From assembly GCF_001606025.1 (NCBI RefSeq), contig NZ_CP014945.1:2666001-2730000 (forward strand): DNA of 64,000 nt. The letters are read 5' to 3'. Both the position numbers and the translations under genes were made by a program. This DNA is from Psychrobacter alimentarius (lineage in GTDB: Bacteria > Pseudomonadota > Gammaproteobacteria > Pseudomonadales > Moraxellaceae). This document shows positions 48,950 to 58,375 of this stretch, piece by piece. Positions within the stretch are counted from its first letter, which is position 1; each line of letters starts with the position of its first letter. The notes under the pieces are model-generated. The model made no database searches and was not told where the DNA came from. It saw only the letters and a program-made list of their open reading frames with translations.

Positions 48950-51148
48950 ATGAGTCAAACCTTACCCAAACTCAGTCATCATCTGGTAGATGAAGCTCAA
49001 TATAACTTACTGCGCTCAGTAGGTTATCTCACTGCTGCTGAACGGCGTGATATTGTTGATGCGTGCGAGTTCGGTGATGTTGCGCATATTAAAGACAAGC
49101 GCAAATCAGGAGAGCCTTATATCACCCACCCTATTGCGGTGGCTGAAATATTGGCCGGTTTTCGCTTAGATCGAGATACGATTATCGCAGCAATTTTACA
49201 TGATACCGTCGAAGATACTGATGTGAGCGATGAGCAGCTTAGAGAGCGCTATGGCAAGGCCGTGGCAAGGTTGGTTGATGGGGTGACCAAACTCAAATCC
49301 TCTTCACATAACAAGCAACAAAATAAAGCTGCGACTTTTCATAAGATCTTGACTGCCACATTGGCCGATCCTCGTGTCTTGATTATTAAGCTTGCTGACC
49401 GATTACACAATATGTCCACGCTTGACGCTGTGCGCCCTGAAAAGCAGCGTACAACGGCCCAAGAAACCTTGGACTTTTATGTACCGTTTGCGCGTCTAAT
49501 GGGTCTCAATGATATTGCTGATTATATCGAGGTGCTTTGTTATCGCAATCTCAACTCGGATATGTATAACAAGATCTCTGATAAGCTTTTGCAACATGGT
49601 CTTGGACGTAACTTTCAAAAAGAAGCCATTCATCGCTACTTAAATATTGTTCTCACCAATTTAGAATTGAATGGACTGGTCAAGGTCTTAGACAATCGCG
49701 TGGTCATCTACCGTCAGTTTTTCCGCAATCGCGGTGAGATCAATGCTTTACTGCGTCATTATGCGTTTGAGATTGTCCTCGACAATATCGAATCTTGTGA
49801 CAAGCTGGCTTATTATCTGATTAAAAAATATCAAATTGATGACAGTCATATCGCTGATAATATTCGCAGGCCGCTCCCAGGCGGTAGTCAGTCGCTCACA
49901 TTAATTTATGAGCGTGACAATGATGTTGTAAAAGTAACCATTTTGACCAAGCAAATGCAAAACGCGGCCAGACTTGGTGTTATTGGTGCAGAGCACGCAT
50001 CCGATATCAGTCAGTCGGTGATTCAAGCCTCATTACGTAATATGAAAGACTTGGTCGACGAAGACAATTTGAATGAAAATAGTCCTGATTTTTCAGCAGC
50101 TGTTTCTACTATTAATGAGCTGATGGATTACCTGCATTCTAGTAAAATCATCTGTTACAGTCCGCAAGGTCGCGCTTATGAGTTACCACAAGGCGCAACC
50201 GCACTAGATTTTGCTTATGCCGTTGGACCCATGGTCGGTAATGTCGCAGTCGGCGCTAACATCGATGACAAAGCGGCAAAATTGGGCACGGTGGTCAAAA
50301 ACGGACAGCTCATTGAGATTGAGGTAAACAGTCACTCAGAACCAAAAGCAGAGTGGCTTGGCTTTGTCGTGACAAACAAAGCTCGTGAAGAGATTTTGCG
50401 GTGGTTTAAAGATTTATCTATTGATGATAAACGCCATCATGGTCAGCAAGCACTGGATCGTGCCCTTAGAACCTACCAAAAAAGCCTTGACGACTTAACA
50501 GAGAATGACTGGAAAAATCTTACAGAATGGCGCGGATTGACAGAAAAAGACGCCTTGTTTGAGCAAATCAGCTCTGGTACCTTGCTGCCGCAATTGGTGG
50601 TTACGCGCTTGTTTAGTGATGAAGTAAATGATCTGCAAGCAAAAGAACATAACGAAGATATGACCCAGCCCCAGCAATTAATTGTCAACGCGTCTGGCGT
50701 TGAGCTTGATTTTGCCAATTGTTGTCATCCCATTTATGGTGATCCTATTGTTGGTCATTTATCGCGTCACGGTCTGGTTGTGCATCGACATAAATGTTTC
50801 TCCATTGATGACATTCGCAAAGACAACCCTTATCAAGTGATACAGCTGCGCTGGCGCAGTGATAAAGCTGTCAAGCAAGGTGATCCGGGTGAACATGACA
50901 TAAAAAATACAGGAAAGATTCGTTTTCCAGCTTATTTGAAATTGTCTATTTCTTTAAGCGATGAACAAATTACAGAAGTTATTTATCATTTACGCCAGTT
51001 GAATATTGGTGTTGAAACCATTGATGTGCGTAGTAGTGACACTATTGTTCACATTATTGTACGTAGCCGCAATCACTTAGCACAGGGTATTCGTGAACTG
51101 CGCTCCTTACTTGGCTTCCCAAATATCATACGTCTATACCAATTGTAA
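48950..51148 (+). CDS. spoT: SpoT-family (p)ppGpp hydrolase with degenerate synthetase domain
   Basis: A 732-residue RelA/SpoT homologue. The HD hydrolase domain is intact: YITHPIAVAEIL, AAILHDTVEDTDV and IKLADRLHNMSTL (residues about 60-165). The following synthetase region is eroded: the usual GYQSLH motif reads GGSQSLTL near 310 and the EVQIRT motif reads VKVTILTK near 327, and the RxKxxxSIxxK region is not recognisable. TGS (CYSPQGRAYELPQGATALDF), the CC/ZFD motif (NCCHPIYGD) and a C-terminal ACT domain follow. Expect ppGpp degradation only, as reported for Moraxellaceae SpoT. Confidence 0.93.
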   Translation: MSQTLPKLSHHLVDEAQYNLLRSVGYLTAAERRDIVDACEFGDVAHIKDKRKSGEPYITHPIAVAEILAGFRLDRDTIIAAILHDTVEDTDVSDEQLRERYGKAVARLVDGVTKLKSSSHNKQQNKAATFHKILTATLADPRVLIIKLADRLHNMSTLDAVRPEKQRTTAQETLDFYVPFARLMGLNDIADYIEVLCYRNLNSDMYNKISDKLLQHGLGRNFQKEAIHRYLNIVLTNLELNGLVKVLDNRVVIYRQFFRNRGEINALLRHYAFEIVLDNIESCDKLAYYLIKKYQIDDSHIADNIRRPLPGGSQSLTLIYERDNDVVKVTILTKQMQNAARLGVIGAEHASDISQSVIQASLRNMKDLVDEDNLNENSPDFSAAVSTINELMDYLHSSKIICYSPQGRAYELPQGATALDFAYAVGPMVGNVAVGANIDDKAAKLGTVVKNGQLIEIEVNSHSEPKAEWLGFVVTNKAREEILRWFKDLSIDDKRHHGQQALDRALRTYQKSLDDLTENDWKNLTEWRGLTEKDALFEQISSGTLLPQLVVTRLFSDEVNDLQAKEHNEDMTQPQQLIVNASGVELDFANCCHPIYGDPIVGHLSRHGLVVHRHKCFSIDDIRKDNPYQVIQLRWRSDKAVKQGDPGEHDIKNTGKIRFPAYLKLSISLSDEQITEVIYHLRQLNIGVETIDVRSSDTIVHIIVRSRNHLAQGIRELRSLLGFPNIIRLYQL

Positions 51149-51222
51149 TTAGATGATAAGATTGGCTTTATTAACTATTCAATGGCATCGATATATAAAA
51201 TAAGCCCCATTTAGAAAGACGT

Positions 51223-51243
51223 AAAACAGTGATAAACTGTTTT
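51223..51243 (+). terminator. Weak hairpin after spoT
   Basis: AAAACAG-TGATAAA-CTGTTTT, 75 bp after the stop; short stem and no strong T-run. Confidence 0.35.
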
Positions 51244-51379
51244 GCTTACTAGTAAATAGACGAAAAGCGTGTTTTTATTTATAGTGTCGTCTTTAGACAC
51301 GCAATGCGTCTTTGTAAATCAAACCAAAAAGCTATTGACCCGAAAACTATAAACCCAAAAGCTGTAAAAAGGACATAAT

Positions 51380-51760
51380 ATGACTCGTCAAACCATTCAG
51401 ACAGACAAAGCCCCTGCCGCCGTTGGCACTTATTCACAAGCCGTAAAAGTTGACAAAACCGTCTATATCTCAGGACAACTCGGTTTTGATCCTGAGACTA
51501 TGGAATTAAGAGAAGGTTTTAAAGCGCAGGCTGAGCAAGTTTTTGAAAACATCAAAGCCATCTGCGAAGCTGCTGGCGGTAGCTTGAATGATGTGGTTAA
51601 GTTTAATGTGTCATTAACCGATTTGAACGACTTTGCGGTTTTAAATGAAGTGTTTGTTGCCAATTTAAGCGAGCCATATCCAGCCCGTGCTGCGGTACAA
51701 GTAGCTGCATTGCCAAAAGGTGGCGTGGTTGAGATTGAGTCCATTCTATACATTGACTAA
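51380..51760 (+). CDS. ridA: RidA family reactive-intermediate deaminase
   Basis: RidA hydrolyses reactive enamine/imine intermediates from PLP enzymes. It is a 126-residue trimer subunit with family motifs DKAPAAVGTYSQAVKV, VYISGQLGFDPETM and YPARAAVQVAALPKGGVVEIE, containing the conserved Arg (in ARAAVQV) that binds the carboxylate and the Glu near the end. GGAC precedes the ATG. It lies between spoT and priA, a frequent gammaproteobacterial neighbourhood. Confidence 0.96.
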   Translation: MTRQTIQTDKAPAAVGTYSQAVKVDKTVYISGQLGFDPETMELREGFKAQAEQVFENIKAICEAAGGSLNDVVKFNVSLTDLNDFAVLNEVFVANLSEPYPARAAVQVAALPKGGVVEIESILYID

Positions 51761-51820
51761 TACGGATATCACTACCGTATAAATGCTCAAATACTTAAGA
51801 TTACGTAACCTTTTTCAACG

Positions 51821-51848
51821 TAAGCCCAAATATCACTATTTGGGCTTA
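51821..51848 (+). terminator. Terminator of ridA
   Basis: TAAGCCCAAATA-TCAC-TATTTGGGCTTA is a perfect 12-bp stem, 60 bp past the ridA stop, followed by a moderately T-rich stretch. Confidence 0.8.
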
Positions 51849-51920
51849 TTGCTATTATCTTTTCTCAATCATCATGCAATTGTCTAAAATTTAACTGCCT
51901 AAAGGCGATGGGTGTATTTT

Positions 51921-54197
51921 ATGTTGGTACAAGTTGCTCTGCCCGTCCCCCTTTATCGGGTATTTGACTATAGTCTACCAGCAGAGATGAGCGCGTTGCC
52001 AAATGCATCGATACCGAAAATTGGCACTCGTGTCGAAGTGTCATTTGGTCGCCAAACCTTAATCGGTATTGTCATTGCCCATATTCCTGAGGCAGACAGT
52101 AGCGTTCCTTTGAATAAGATAAAACCTATTAATAAGTGCTTGGATGCTGACCCCATCTTAGACGATAGTATGCTAAAGCTGGCCTATTGGCTGGCGCGCT
52201 ATTACCATTATCCATTAGGGGATGTCTTAGCCGTCATTTTGCCAAGCTTGGTTCGCCAAGGTAAACCTTTAGATCTTCTGATCACGCATTGGCGAATTTT
52301 GCCTCATGTGACGGATGATGATTTCCGTGCCAATGCCAAAAAGCAAAAACAGCAATTTGATATGCTAAAGCTGCATGGCGAACGCGGCGCCAGTGAGGAC
52401 ATTCTGTTACTAGAAGGAATGCAAAGAGAGTTCTTGAAGACACTCGAAGACAAAGGACTCATCGAACGTTATATTGAGTCAAAACAAGCCCCTTCTCCTG
52501 TCAAATTAGCAAAAATGCCGTTGGATCTGAATGCGGAGCAACAGCGTGCCGTTGATGCCATTATTGCAGCCCATGAAGCCAAGCGCTACACAGGTATTTT
52601 GTTAAATGGCATTACAGGTAGTGGTAAGACGGAAGTCTATTTGCAAGCGATGCAAGCGGTATTAGAAGCAGGAAAGCAGGTTTTGATTCTTGTGCCAGAG
52701 ATCGGTTTGACACCGCAGACACGTGCGCGCTTTGCCAGTCGATTTGCAGCGCACATCGTCTTACTACATTCAGGAATGAACAACACCCACCGCTTACAAG
52801 GATGGCAAGACTGCCGTACTGGTCATGCACAAATCATCATTGGTACACGCTCAGCTCTTTTATATTCTTTTGCAGATCTGGGACTTATTGTCGTGGATGA
52901 AGCACATGATGGCTCATATAAGCAGCAAGACACGTTGCGTTATCATGCCGCTGACGTTGCCCTATATCGTGGCTTTCAGCACAACATACCTGTCGTACTT
53001 GGTACAGCCACGCCTTCTCTTGAGCATCTAAAATTGGTCGATGAAGGTAAACTAGTAGAGTATCAACTGCTGACTCGGCCTGGTAATGCTAACCCTGCGA
53101 CGATGCAGCTCATTGATGCTCGGCTACAAAGTACTCATCAGCAAACCACTGACGATGGCGCACGTTATGACACTGGTCTGACCGATGCACTCATTGGTGC
53201 AATACGTCAAACGCTAGAGGCAGGCGATCAAGTATTGATCTTTTTAAACCGTCGTGGCTATGCGCCTGTTTTGCTCTGCAAAGCCTGCGGCTGGCAGGCA
53301 GACTGTCCTCGTTGCGATGCTCATTTAACGGTTCATTATAATAATCAAGCTCAGCACAGCCATTCTTATTTAAAATGTCATCACTGCGATTGGCAAGCTT
53401 ACATCCCTGCTGCCTGTCCTGATTGCGGCAGTCAAAACTTAGATGCTAAAGGCATGGGGACCACCAGACTGAGCGAAAACCTACATGCCATCTTTGCCAA
53501 CCCACAAACCAGTAAAGATCTCTACCCTATTATTCAGATTGATCGTGACACCACACGGTTGAAGAACAGCTGGGAAAATATTTATCAACGTATCAATGAA
53601 GGCAAGCCTGCTATCTTAGTCGGTACACAAATGGTTGCCAAAGGTCATCATTTCCCCAATGTCACCCTTGTTTGTTTGCCCAATGCCGATCGCGGGTTTT
53701 TATCAGCAGATTTTCGCTCGCCTGAGCATACTGCCCAATTGATGGTTCAGGTGGCTGGACGCGCTGGACGTGGTGACAAAGCAGGACGCGTACTGATTCA
53801 AACCTTGCAACCTGACAATGAGCTATTATTAAAACTAGTCAAGGACGGTTATCTGTCGTTTGCCCGTGAATTGCTACAAGAACGCAAAATAATGGGTTTG
53901 CCTCCTTATAGCTATGCCGCGCTCATACGCTGTGAAGGCAAAACAATGGCAGCTACCACGCAGGCCCTAAAAGATGCCATTGAGCTGTTACCAACTGCTC
54001 ATAATCTGGCTGTGCTTGGCCCTATCGATGCACCAATGAGTAAAAAAAACAGCCGCTACCATGCGCAAGTACTACTATTAGCTAAGGATCGACAACAATT
54101 ACACCGCATCTTAAACCAGTGGTGGCAACCTGCAATCGCGCTTCCAAGCGCCAAATACCTCAAACTTACTTTAGATATTGACCCTATAGGCTGGTGA
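51921..54197 (+). CDS. priA: Primosomal protein N' (replication restart helicase)
   Basis: PriA recognises collapsed forks and reloads the replicative helicase. It has an N-terminal 3'-binding domain (QVALPVPLYRVFDYSLP), helicase Walker A LLNGITGSGKTEVYLQA near residue 230, VVDEAHDGSYKQQDTLRYH, the Cys-rich zinc module (CKACGWQADCPRCDAHL, then CHHCDW and CPDCGS) and helicase motifs VGTQMVAKGHHFPNV and VAGRAGRGDKAGRV. A GTG at 51912 with AAAGG six bases upstream is an equally possible start; the ATG at 51921 fits family length better. Confidence 0.98.
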   Translation: MLVQVALPVPLYRVFDYSLPAEMSALPNASIPKIGTRVEVSFGRQTLIGIVIAHIPEADSSVPLNKIKPINKCLDADPILDDSMLKLAYWLARYYHYPLGDVLAVILPSLVRQGKPLDLLITHWRILPHVTDDDFRANAKKQKQQFDMLKLHGERGASEDILLLEGMQREFLKTLEDKGLIERYIESKQAPSPVKLAKMPLDLNAEQQRAVDAIIAAHEAKRYTGILLNGITGSGKTEVYLQAMQAVLEAGKQVLILVPEIGLTPQTRARFASRFAAHIVLLHSGMNNTHRLQGWQDCRTGHAQIIIGTRSALLYSFADLGLIVVDEAHDGSYKQQDTLRYHAADVALYRGFQHNIPVVLGTATPSLEHLKLVDEGKLVEYQLLTRPGNANPATMQLIDARLQSTHQQTTDDGARYDTGLTDALIGAIRQTLEAGDQVLIFLNRRGYAPVLLCKACGWQADCPRCDAHLTVHYNNQAQHSHSYLKCHHCDWQAYIPAACPDCGSQNLDAKGMGTTRLSENLHAIFANPQTSKDLYPIIQIDRDTTRLKNSWENIYQRINEGKPAILVGTQMVAKGHHFPNVTLVCLPNADRGFLSADFRSPEHTAQLMVQVAGRAGRGDKAGRVLIQTLQPDNELLLKLVKDGYLSFARELLQERKIMGLPPYSYAALIRCEGKTMAATTQALKDAIELLPTAHNLAVLGPIDAPMSKKNSRYHAQVLLLAKDRQQLHRILNQWWQPAIALPSAKYLKLTLDIDPIGW

Positions 54198-54347
54198 TGT
54201 GAGTTTTACGTCGTCACTACAACCTCTGATGCCTAGCTATGTTAAATTTATAATCACGATATAGGCTGCTACTTAAAGCTGCATCGCTATACTGTGCAGA
54301 GTCAGTATAGACTAGATCCTCCCACCCTTCTGAATTTGAGTATTGCT

Positions 54348-55505
54348 ATGACGCCAGAAAAGTCAGACTCTACATCTAACAATCCTCATCAAAGTGATGC
54401 TCATACACATCAGCCGCACTCTGATGATACGCATGATGGATATGATACACATGACAGTCATGAGCATGAGCCACACTCTACACGGTCTGTCGCAGCACGA
54501 GATACGAAAGGCTATCAGCGAACGTTACTTTTTAGCTTTATTATTATTACCAGTTATATGTTCATCGAAGCGATTGGTGGCTGGCTTACAGGAAGCTTAG
54601 CGTTATTGTCTGATGCAGGTCACATGCTGAGTGATTCCATAGCACTTGGTGTCACCTTGATGGCTTTTAAAATTGGCGAAAAATCTGCCACGCACCAAAA
54701 AACCTTTGGTTATAAGCGCTTTGAGATTTTAGTTGCGACGGTAAATGGGGCAACATTGATTGTCATTGCTTTAATGATTTTCTATGAAGCCATCAAACGC
54801 TTTAGCTCACCTCCTGAAATTGCGACTCAAGGTATGCTGATTGTGGCGATAGTCGGCATGTTGATCAATATCTTGGTGGCGTGGCTCATGCATCGAAGCC
54901 AACACAATAACAGCGATCATACACACAGTCATGGTAAAGAAGACACTCAACCATCAAGTAAAAAACAACCTGTCAATCTCAATATGCATAGTGCTTATTT
55001 GCATGTATTGAGTGATTTGATGGGTTCAGTTGCTGCCATCATTGCTGCTCTATTGATGATGGGATTTGGGTGGGTCTGGGCAGATGCAGTCGCCTCAGTG
55101 ATCGTCGCCGTCCTGATATTAGTCAGTGGTTATCGTGTTGTACGCAACTCCGTTCATATTCTCATGGAAGGTACGCCGTCTCATATATCTTTAGTCGAGA
55201 TTGAGCAAGAACTACAAGAACACCCGCAAGTAAAAGAAGTCCATGATCTGCATGTTTGGAGTATTACTAGCGGTTTAAACGCTTTATCCTGTCATGTGAC
55301 TGTCGATGGAGACATGAGTATTCATGACTCAAGTATCTTGATTGCCAATCTTGAGCAAAGACTGCTTACCCTTGATATTCATCATGCCACCATTCAGGTT
55401 GAAAGCTCGTCACATCCGCAAACTCAAGCGCATAGCAGTGCGCTGGTTTGTGATATATCAGAACGTACAGAAATTATGGATAGCCATATGGGTCATCATC
55501 ATTAA
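54348..55505 (+). CDS. Zinc-type cation diffusion facilitator with His-rich N-terminus
   Basis: A CDF-family metal/proton antiporter of 385 residues from the ATG used; the frame is open from 54294. The first 50 residues are His/Asp-rich (DAHTHQPHSDDTHDGYDTHD), and a second His cluster (SDHTHSHGKED) lies in the loop between helices IV and V, both typical of zinc binding. Metal-site motifs are LLSDAGHMLSDS and HVLSDLMGSVAA (HxxxD pairs). Six helices and a cytoplasmic C-terminal domain ending HMGHHH. Zn (perhaps Co/Cd) export is inferred from CzcD relatives. Confidence 0.94.
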   Translation: MTPEKSDSTSNNPHQSDAHTHQPHSDDTHDGYDTHDSHEHEPHSTRSVAARDTKGYQRTLLFSFIIITSYMFIEAIGGWLTGSLALLSDAGHMLSDSIALGVTLMAFKIGEKSATHQKTFGYKRFEILVATVNGATLIVIALMIFYEAIKRFSSPPEIATQGMLIVAIVGMLINILVAWLMHRSQHNNSDHTHSHGKEDTQPSSKKQPVNLNMHSAYLHVLSDLMGSVAAIIAALLMMGFGWVWADAVASVIVAVLILVSGYRVVRNSVHILMEGTPSHISLVEIEQELQEHPQVKEVHDLHVWSITSGLNALSCHVTVDGDMSIHDSSILIANLEQRLLTLDIHHATIQVESSSHPQTQAHSSALVCDISERTEIMDSHMGHHH

Positions 55506-55686
55506 GATAAACAGAGTAAATTTGCAAGAGACGTCATCTGAGTTGAGCACACGTTACATTCATTTTTGTCATTGCAATTGCACATGAAAAACGCTGAAAA
55601 AATCGGTCTTATTGTCATATTTTTTATATAAATTCTGTATACTTGAGGCTTACACGCTTTATTCATCATTACGGTGACCTTCTATT

Positions 55687-56391
55687 ATGTCTAAACGCTC
55701 AGCGCCCTTTGTTGCCCCAGACCATATCGAAGACCCTACGTCAAAGGACGGCAAAAAACACGCCAAAGTTTTGCTGTCAACGCTACAAGAAGACATCGCC
55801 CGTTTTCGTAATGAGCAATTTCCACCTGATATTTTGCGTCAAATTCGTGACATGCCTATTTATGAAGGCAATTTAGCCGAAGTGCAGGCTTATCAACAGG
55901 ATTGGCAGTCTCTACTAGAACGCGCAGTGGCTTTTTATCCTGCTGCCAATCTGCCACCTGATTACCTGCCATTACCTGCCAGCCTTGAGATACCGCAGTT
56001 TATTTATCATGTTCAGCGCCTACATCTGACCAAGACACGCGCCAAAGAATCCAAAAGCTTCGGCTCGGTAGGGGCACTGACTGACAAATGCGGTGATTAT
56101 ACGCCTGATGAAATTGCGCGCATGTCTGCCGTGTTTGATAATGATGAGGAAGCACGTTTGGTTGCGCACCGTGAATTTATCGATTTGCGCGCGTATGTTT
56201 TTTGCCGTGATAGCAAAGGTGAGATGTTAGAGCCAGAGCGCGTTCGCTTTTATCGTACAGGTCTTATCGTACATGCCCTACCTGATTTTAAGATCGTAGA
56301 TAGTCGGCAGACGCCGCGTAAGCGCCGTAATGATGCTTATAGCAATCCACTTGCGGATAATGGTATTTGGAAAATTTACCGTAAAAAATAA
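55687..56391 (+). CDS. Hypothetical soluble protein
   Basis: A 234-residue protein without signal or membrane segments. It is rich in charged residues; the C-terminal half includes FIDLRAYVFCRDSKGEMLEP and ends KRRNDAYSNPLADNGIWKIY. I do not recognise a domain. A standard coding pattern and its place between two transport genes support it being real. Confidence 0.72.
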   Translation: MSKRSAPFVAPDHIEDPTSKDGKKHAKVLLSTLQEDIARFRNEQFPPDILRQIRDMPIYEGNLAEVQAYQQDWQSLLERAVAFYPAANLPPDYLPLPASLEIPQFIYHVQRLHLTKTRAKESKSFGSVGALTDKCGDYTPDEIARMSAVFDNDEEARLVAHREFIDLRAYVFCRDSKGEMLEPERVRFYRTGLIVHALPDFKIVDSRQTPRKRRNDAYSNPLADNGIWKIYRKK

Positions 56392-56475
56392 CTCAATTCG
56401 ATGGCTTATAGCACCATCGGCTTAAGCTTTACCATTCTATATTATTTGTTTTATCGTCACCCTTAAGGATACAAA

Positions 56476-58362
56476 ATGTTCGCTGCCGCCGCCGGCTCAC
56501 CAAATTTAATGTTACAAGCTACGATTTTCTTGGGCGCAGCGCTGCTCTTTGTACCTCTTGGCAAACGCTTCGGTATTGCAACTGTATTAGGCTATCTCAT
56601 CACAGGGTTGATACTGGGACCAAGTGCTTTAGATGTAGCGGGCGATGCTGAGAGCCTATTGCATTTTTCTGAGTTTGGCGTGGTCATGCTATTGTTCATC
56701 ATTGGTCTTGAACTTCAGCCATCACGGCTTTGGGCATTGAGGCGCTCTATATTTGTGTTGGGTGGTCTACAGGTCGGTCTTACCGGCACATTACTAATGG
56801 GGCTTTTACATCAGTTTTTTGGCTTACAACTGGACACCGCTTTTATCGTCGGTTTTGGCCTCGCCCTTTCTTCTACCGCTTTTGTACTTCAGATATTGAC
56901 CGAAAAACAGCAGCTCTCAAGCACGCATGGCCGTGAAGCATTTACAATTTTATTATTCCAAGATATCGCTGTCATTCCACTACTGGCTGTCATTCCGTTT
57001 TTATCAGGCGTACGTGAACAAAGCTATGATTTGATTTATTTTGGTAAGGTTTTTGCCGTTTTTGCCGGTCTCATCTTTGCTAGTCGTTATATTATTCGAC
57101 CGTTTTTTAAGTTTGTCGCATCAAGCGGTGCATCAGAATTACTCACAGCTGTCGCATTATTTATCGTGATGGGTGTGTCTATTTTGATGGGGCAAATTGG
57201 TCTATCGATGGCATTGGGCGCATTTTTGACAGGGGTGTTGCTGGCGGATTCAGAGTATCGTCATGAGCTAGAAGCCAGTATCGAACCTTTCAAAGGACTG
57301 TTGTTAGGCTTGTTTTTTATGTCGGTTGGTATGTTAACCGACGTCAAGCTCATTTTGTCAGAGCCCCTCTTTATTATTGGCTGTGCTGTAGGACTTATGG
57401 TCATCAAGTTTGGTGTCATTGCCGCAATTGCTAAGGTTTTGGGCAATCGGTGGCCGACTAGTATCAGACTGGGTGTGACTTTGGCTCAAGGTGGTGAATT
57501 TGCCTTTGTCTTATTCAGTGTTGCAACTGCTCAAAATGTTTTGCGACCAGAGCTTGCCAATACGCTCAATCTCATCGTCACCATTTCTATGGCGCTAACG
57601 CCCTTGGCATTTTTATTGTTAGAAAAAATCGGTGAGCCTTTATTTGCTAAGAGTAAACCTAGCCGGGAGTATGATGCTATTCCAGACCATGAACATCAGG
57701 TCATCATTGCTGGTTTTGGACGAGTCGGTCAGATTATTGGTCGTGTACTACGTATGCATAACATCGAGTTTACCGCGATTGAACGCTCGGCAAATCGCGT
57801 AGATTTTGTCCGTAAATTCGGTAATCAGGTTTATTACGGTGACCCAAAAAATCCAGAAATATTGCGCGCAGCTGGTATCAAAAAAGCCCGCCTCTTTATT
57901 CTCGCTATTGATGATCTAGAGCGTTCTATCACAACGGCTCAATACCTACGCAAAAACTATCCCAAAATTATCGTATTAGCACGCGCTCGTGACCGTCAGC
58001 ATTATTACCGTTTACGCGAGGTTGGCGTACGTCACATTTGGCGTGAGACCTATTTATCATCTTTAGACATGTCGCGAGAGTCACTACAGCTGCTTGGCAT
58101 CTCACCAGAAAAAGCGCGAGAAACCGTAAAAACCTTCCGTGATTATGACGATGATTTGATTGAGCGCCAGCAAGCCATCTATGATGATGAGGCCAGTATG
58201 ATAGAATCAGCACAATCAGCAATTGCAGAGCTTGAGAGTTTGTTTGATGAAGACATTGATAAAGCTCGTAAGATGGATTTAAGCGAGTTTTATGATGCAT
58301 TAAAGAGTCAAGCGACACCTACTGATAGCGGCAATGACATCGCTACCGATTCTAAAAATTAA
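56476..58362 (+). CDS. Kef-type (CPA2) monovalent cation:proton antiporter
   Basis: A 628-residue KefB/KefC-like potassium efflux system. The membrane half (residues 1 to about 390, about 12 helices) has LLFIIGLELQPSRLW, GLALSSTAFVLQILTEKQQ and TLAQGGEFAFVLFSVATAQ. The TrkA-N (RCK/KTN) nucleotide-binding domain starts at about 410 with VIIAGFGRVGQIIGRVL and includes YYGDPKNPEILRAAG. A C-terminal charged tail of about 80 residues follows. Gating by NAD(H) or glutathione adducts is typical; no KefF/G partner is adjacent. The stop is 13 bp from the convergent next gene. Confidence 0.93.
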   Translation: MFAAAAGSPNLMLQATIFLGAALLFVPLGKRFGIATVLGYLITGLILGPSALDVAGDAESLLHFSEFGVVMLLFIIGLELQPSRLWALRRSIFVLGGLQVGLTGTLLMGLLHQFFGLQLDTAFIVGFGLALSSTAFVLQILTEKQQLSSTHGREAFTILLFQDIAVIPLLAVIPFLSGVREQSYDLIYFGKVFAVFAGLIFASRYIIRPFFKFVASSGASELLTAVALFIVMGVSILMGQIGLSMALGAFLTGVLLADSEYRHELEASIEPFKGLLLGLFFMSVGMLTDVKLILSEPLFIIGCAVGLMVIKFGVIAAIAKVLGNRWPTSIRLGVTLAQGGEFAFVLFSVATAQNVLRPELANTLNLIVTISMALTPLAFLLLEKIGEPLFAKSKPSREYDAIPDHEHQVIIAGFGRVGQIIGRVLRMHNIEFTAIERSANRVDFVRKFGNQVYYGDPKNPEILRAAGIKKARLFILAIDDLERSITTAQYLRKNYPKIIVLARARDRQHYYRLREVGVRHIWRETYLSSLDMSRESLQLLGISPEKARETVKTFRDYDDDLIERQQAIYDDEASMIESAQSAIAELESLFDEDIDKARKMDLSEFYDALKSQATPTDSGNDIATDSKN

Positions 58363-58375
58363 TCGCCAGAATCCT

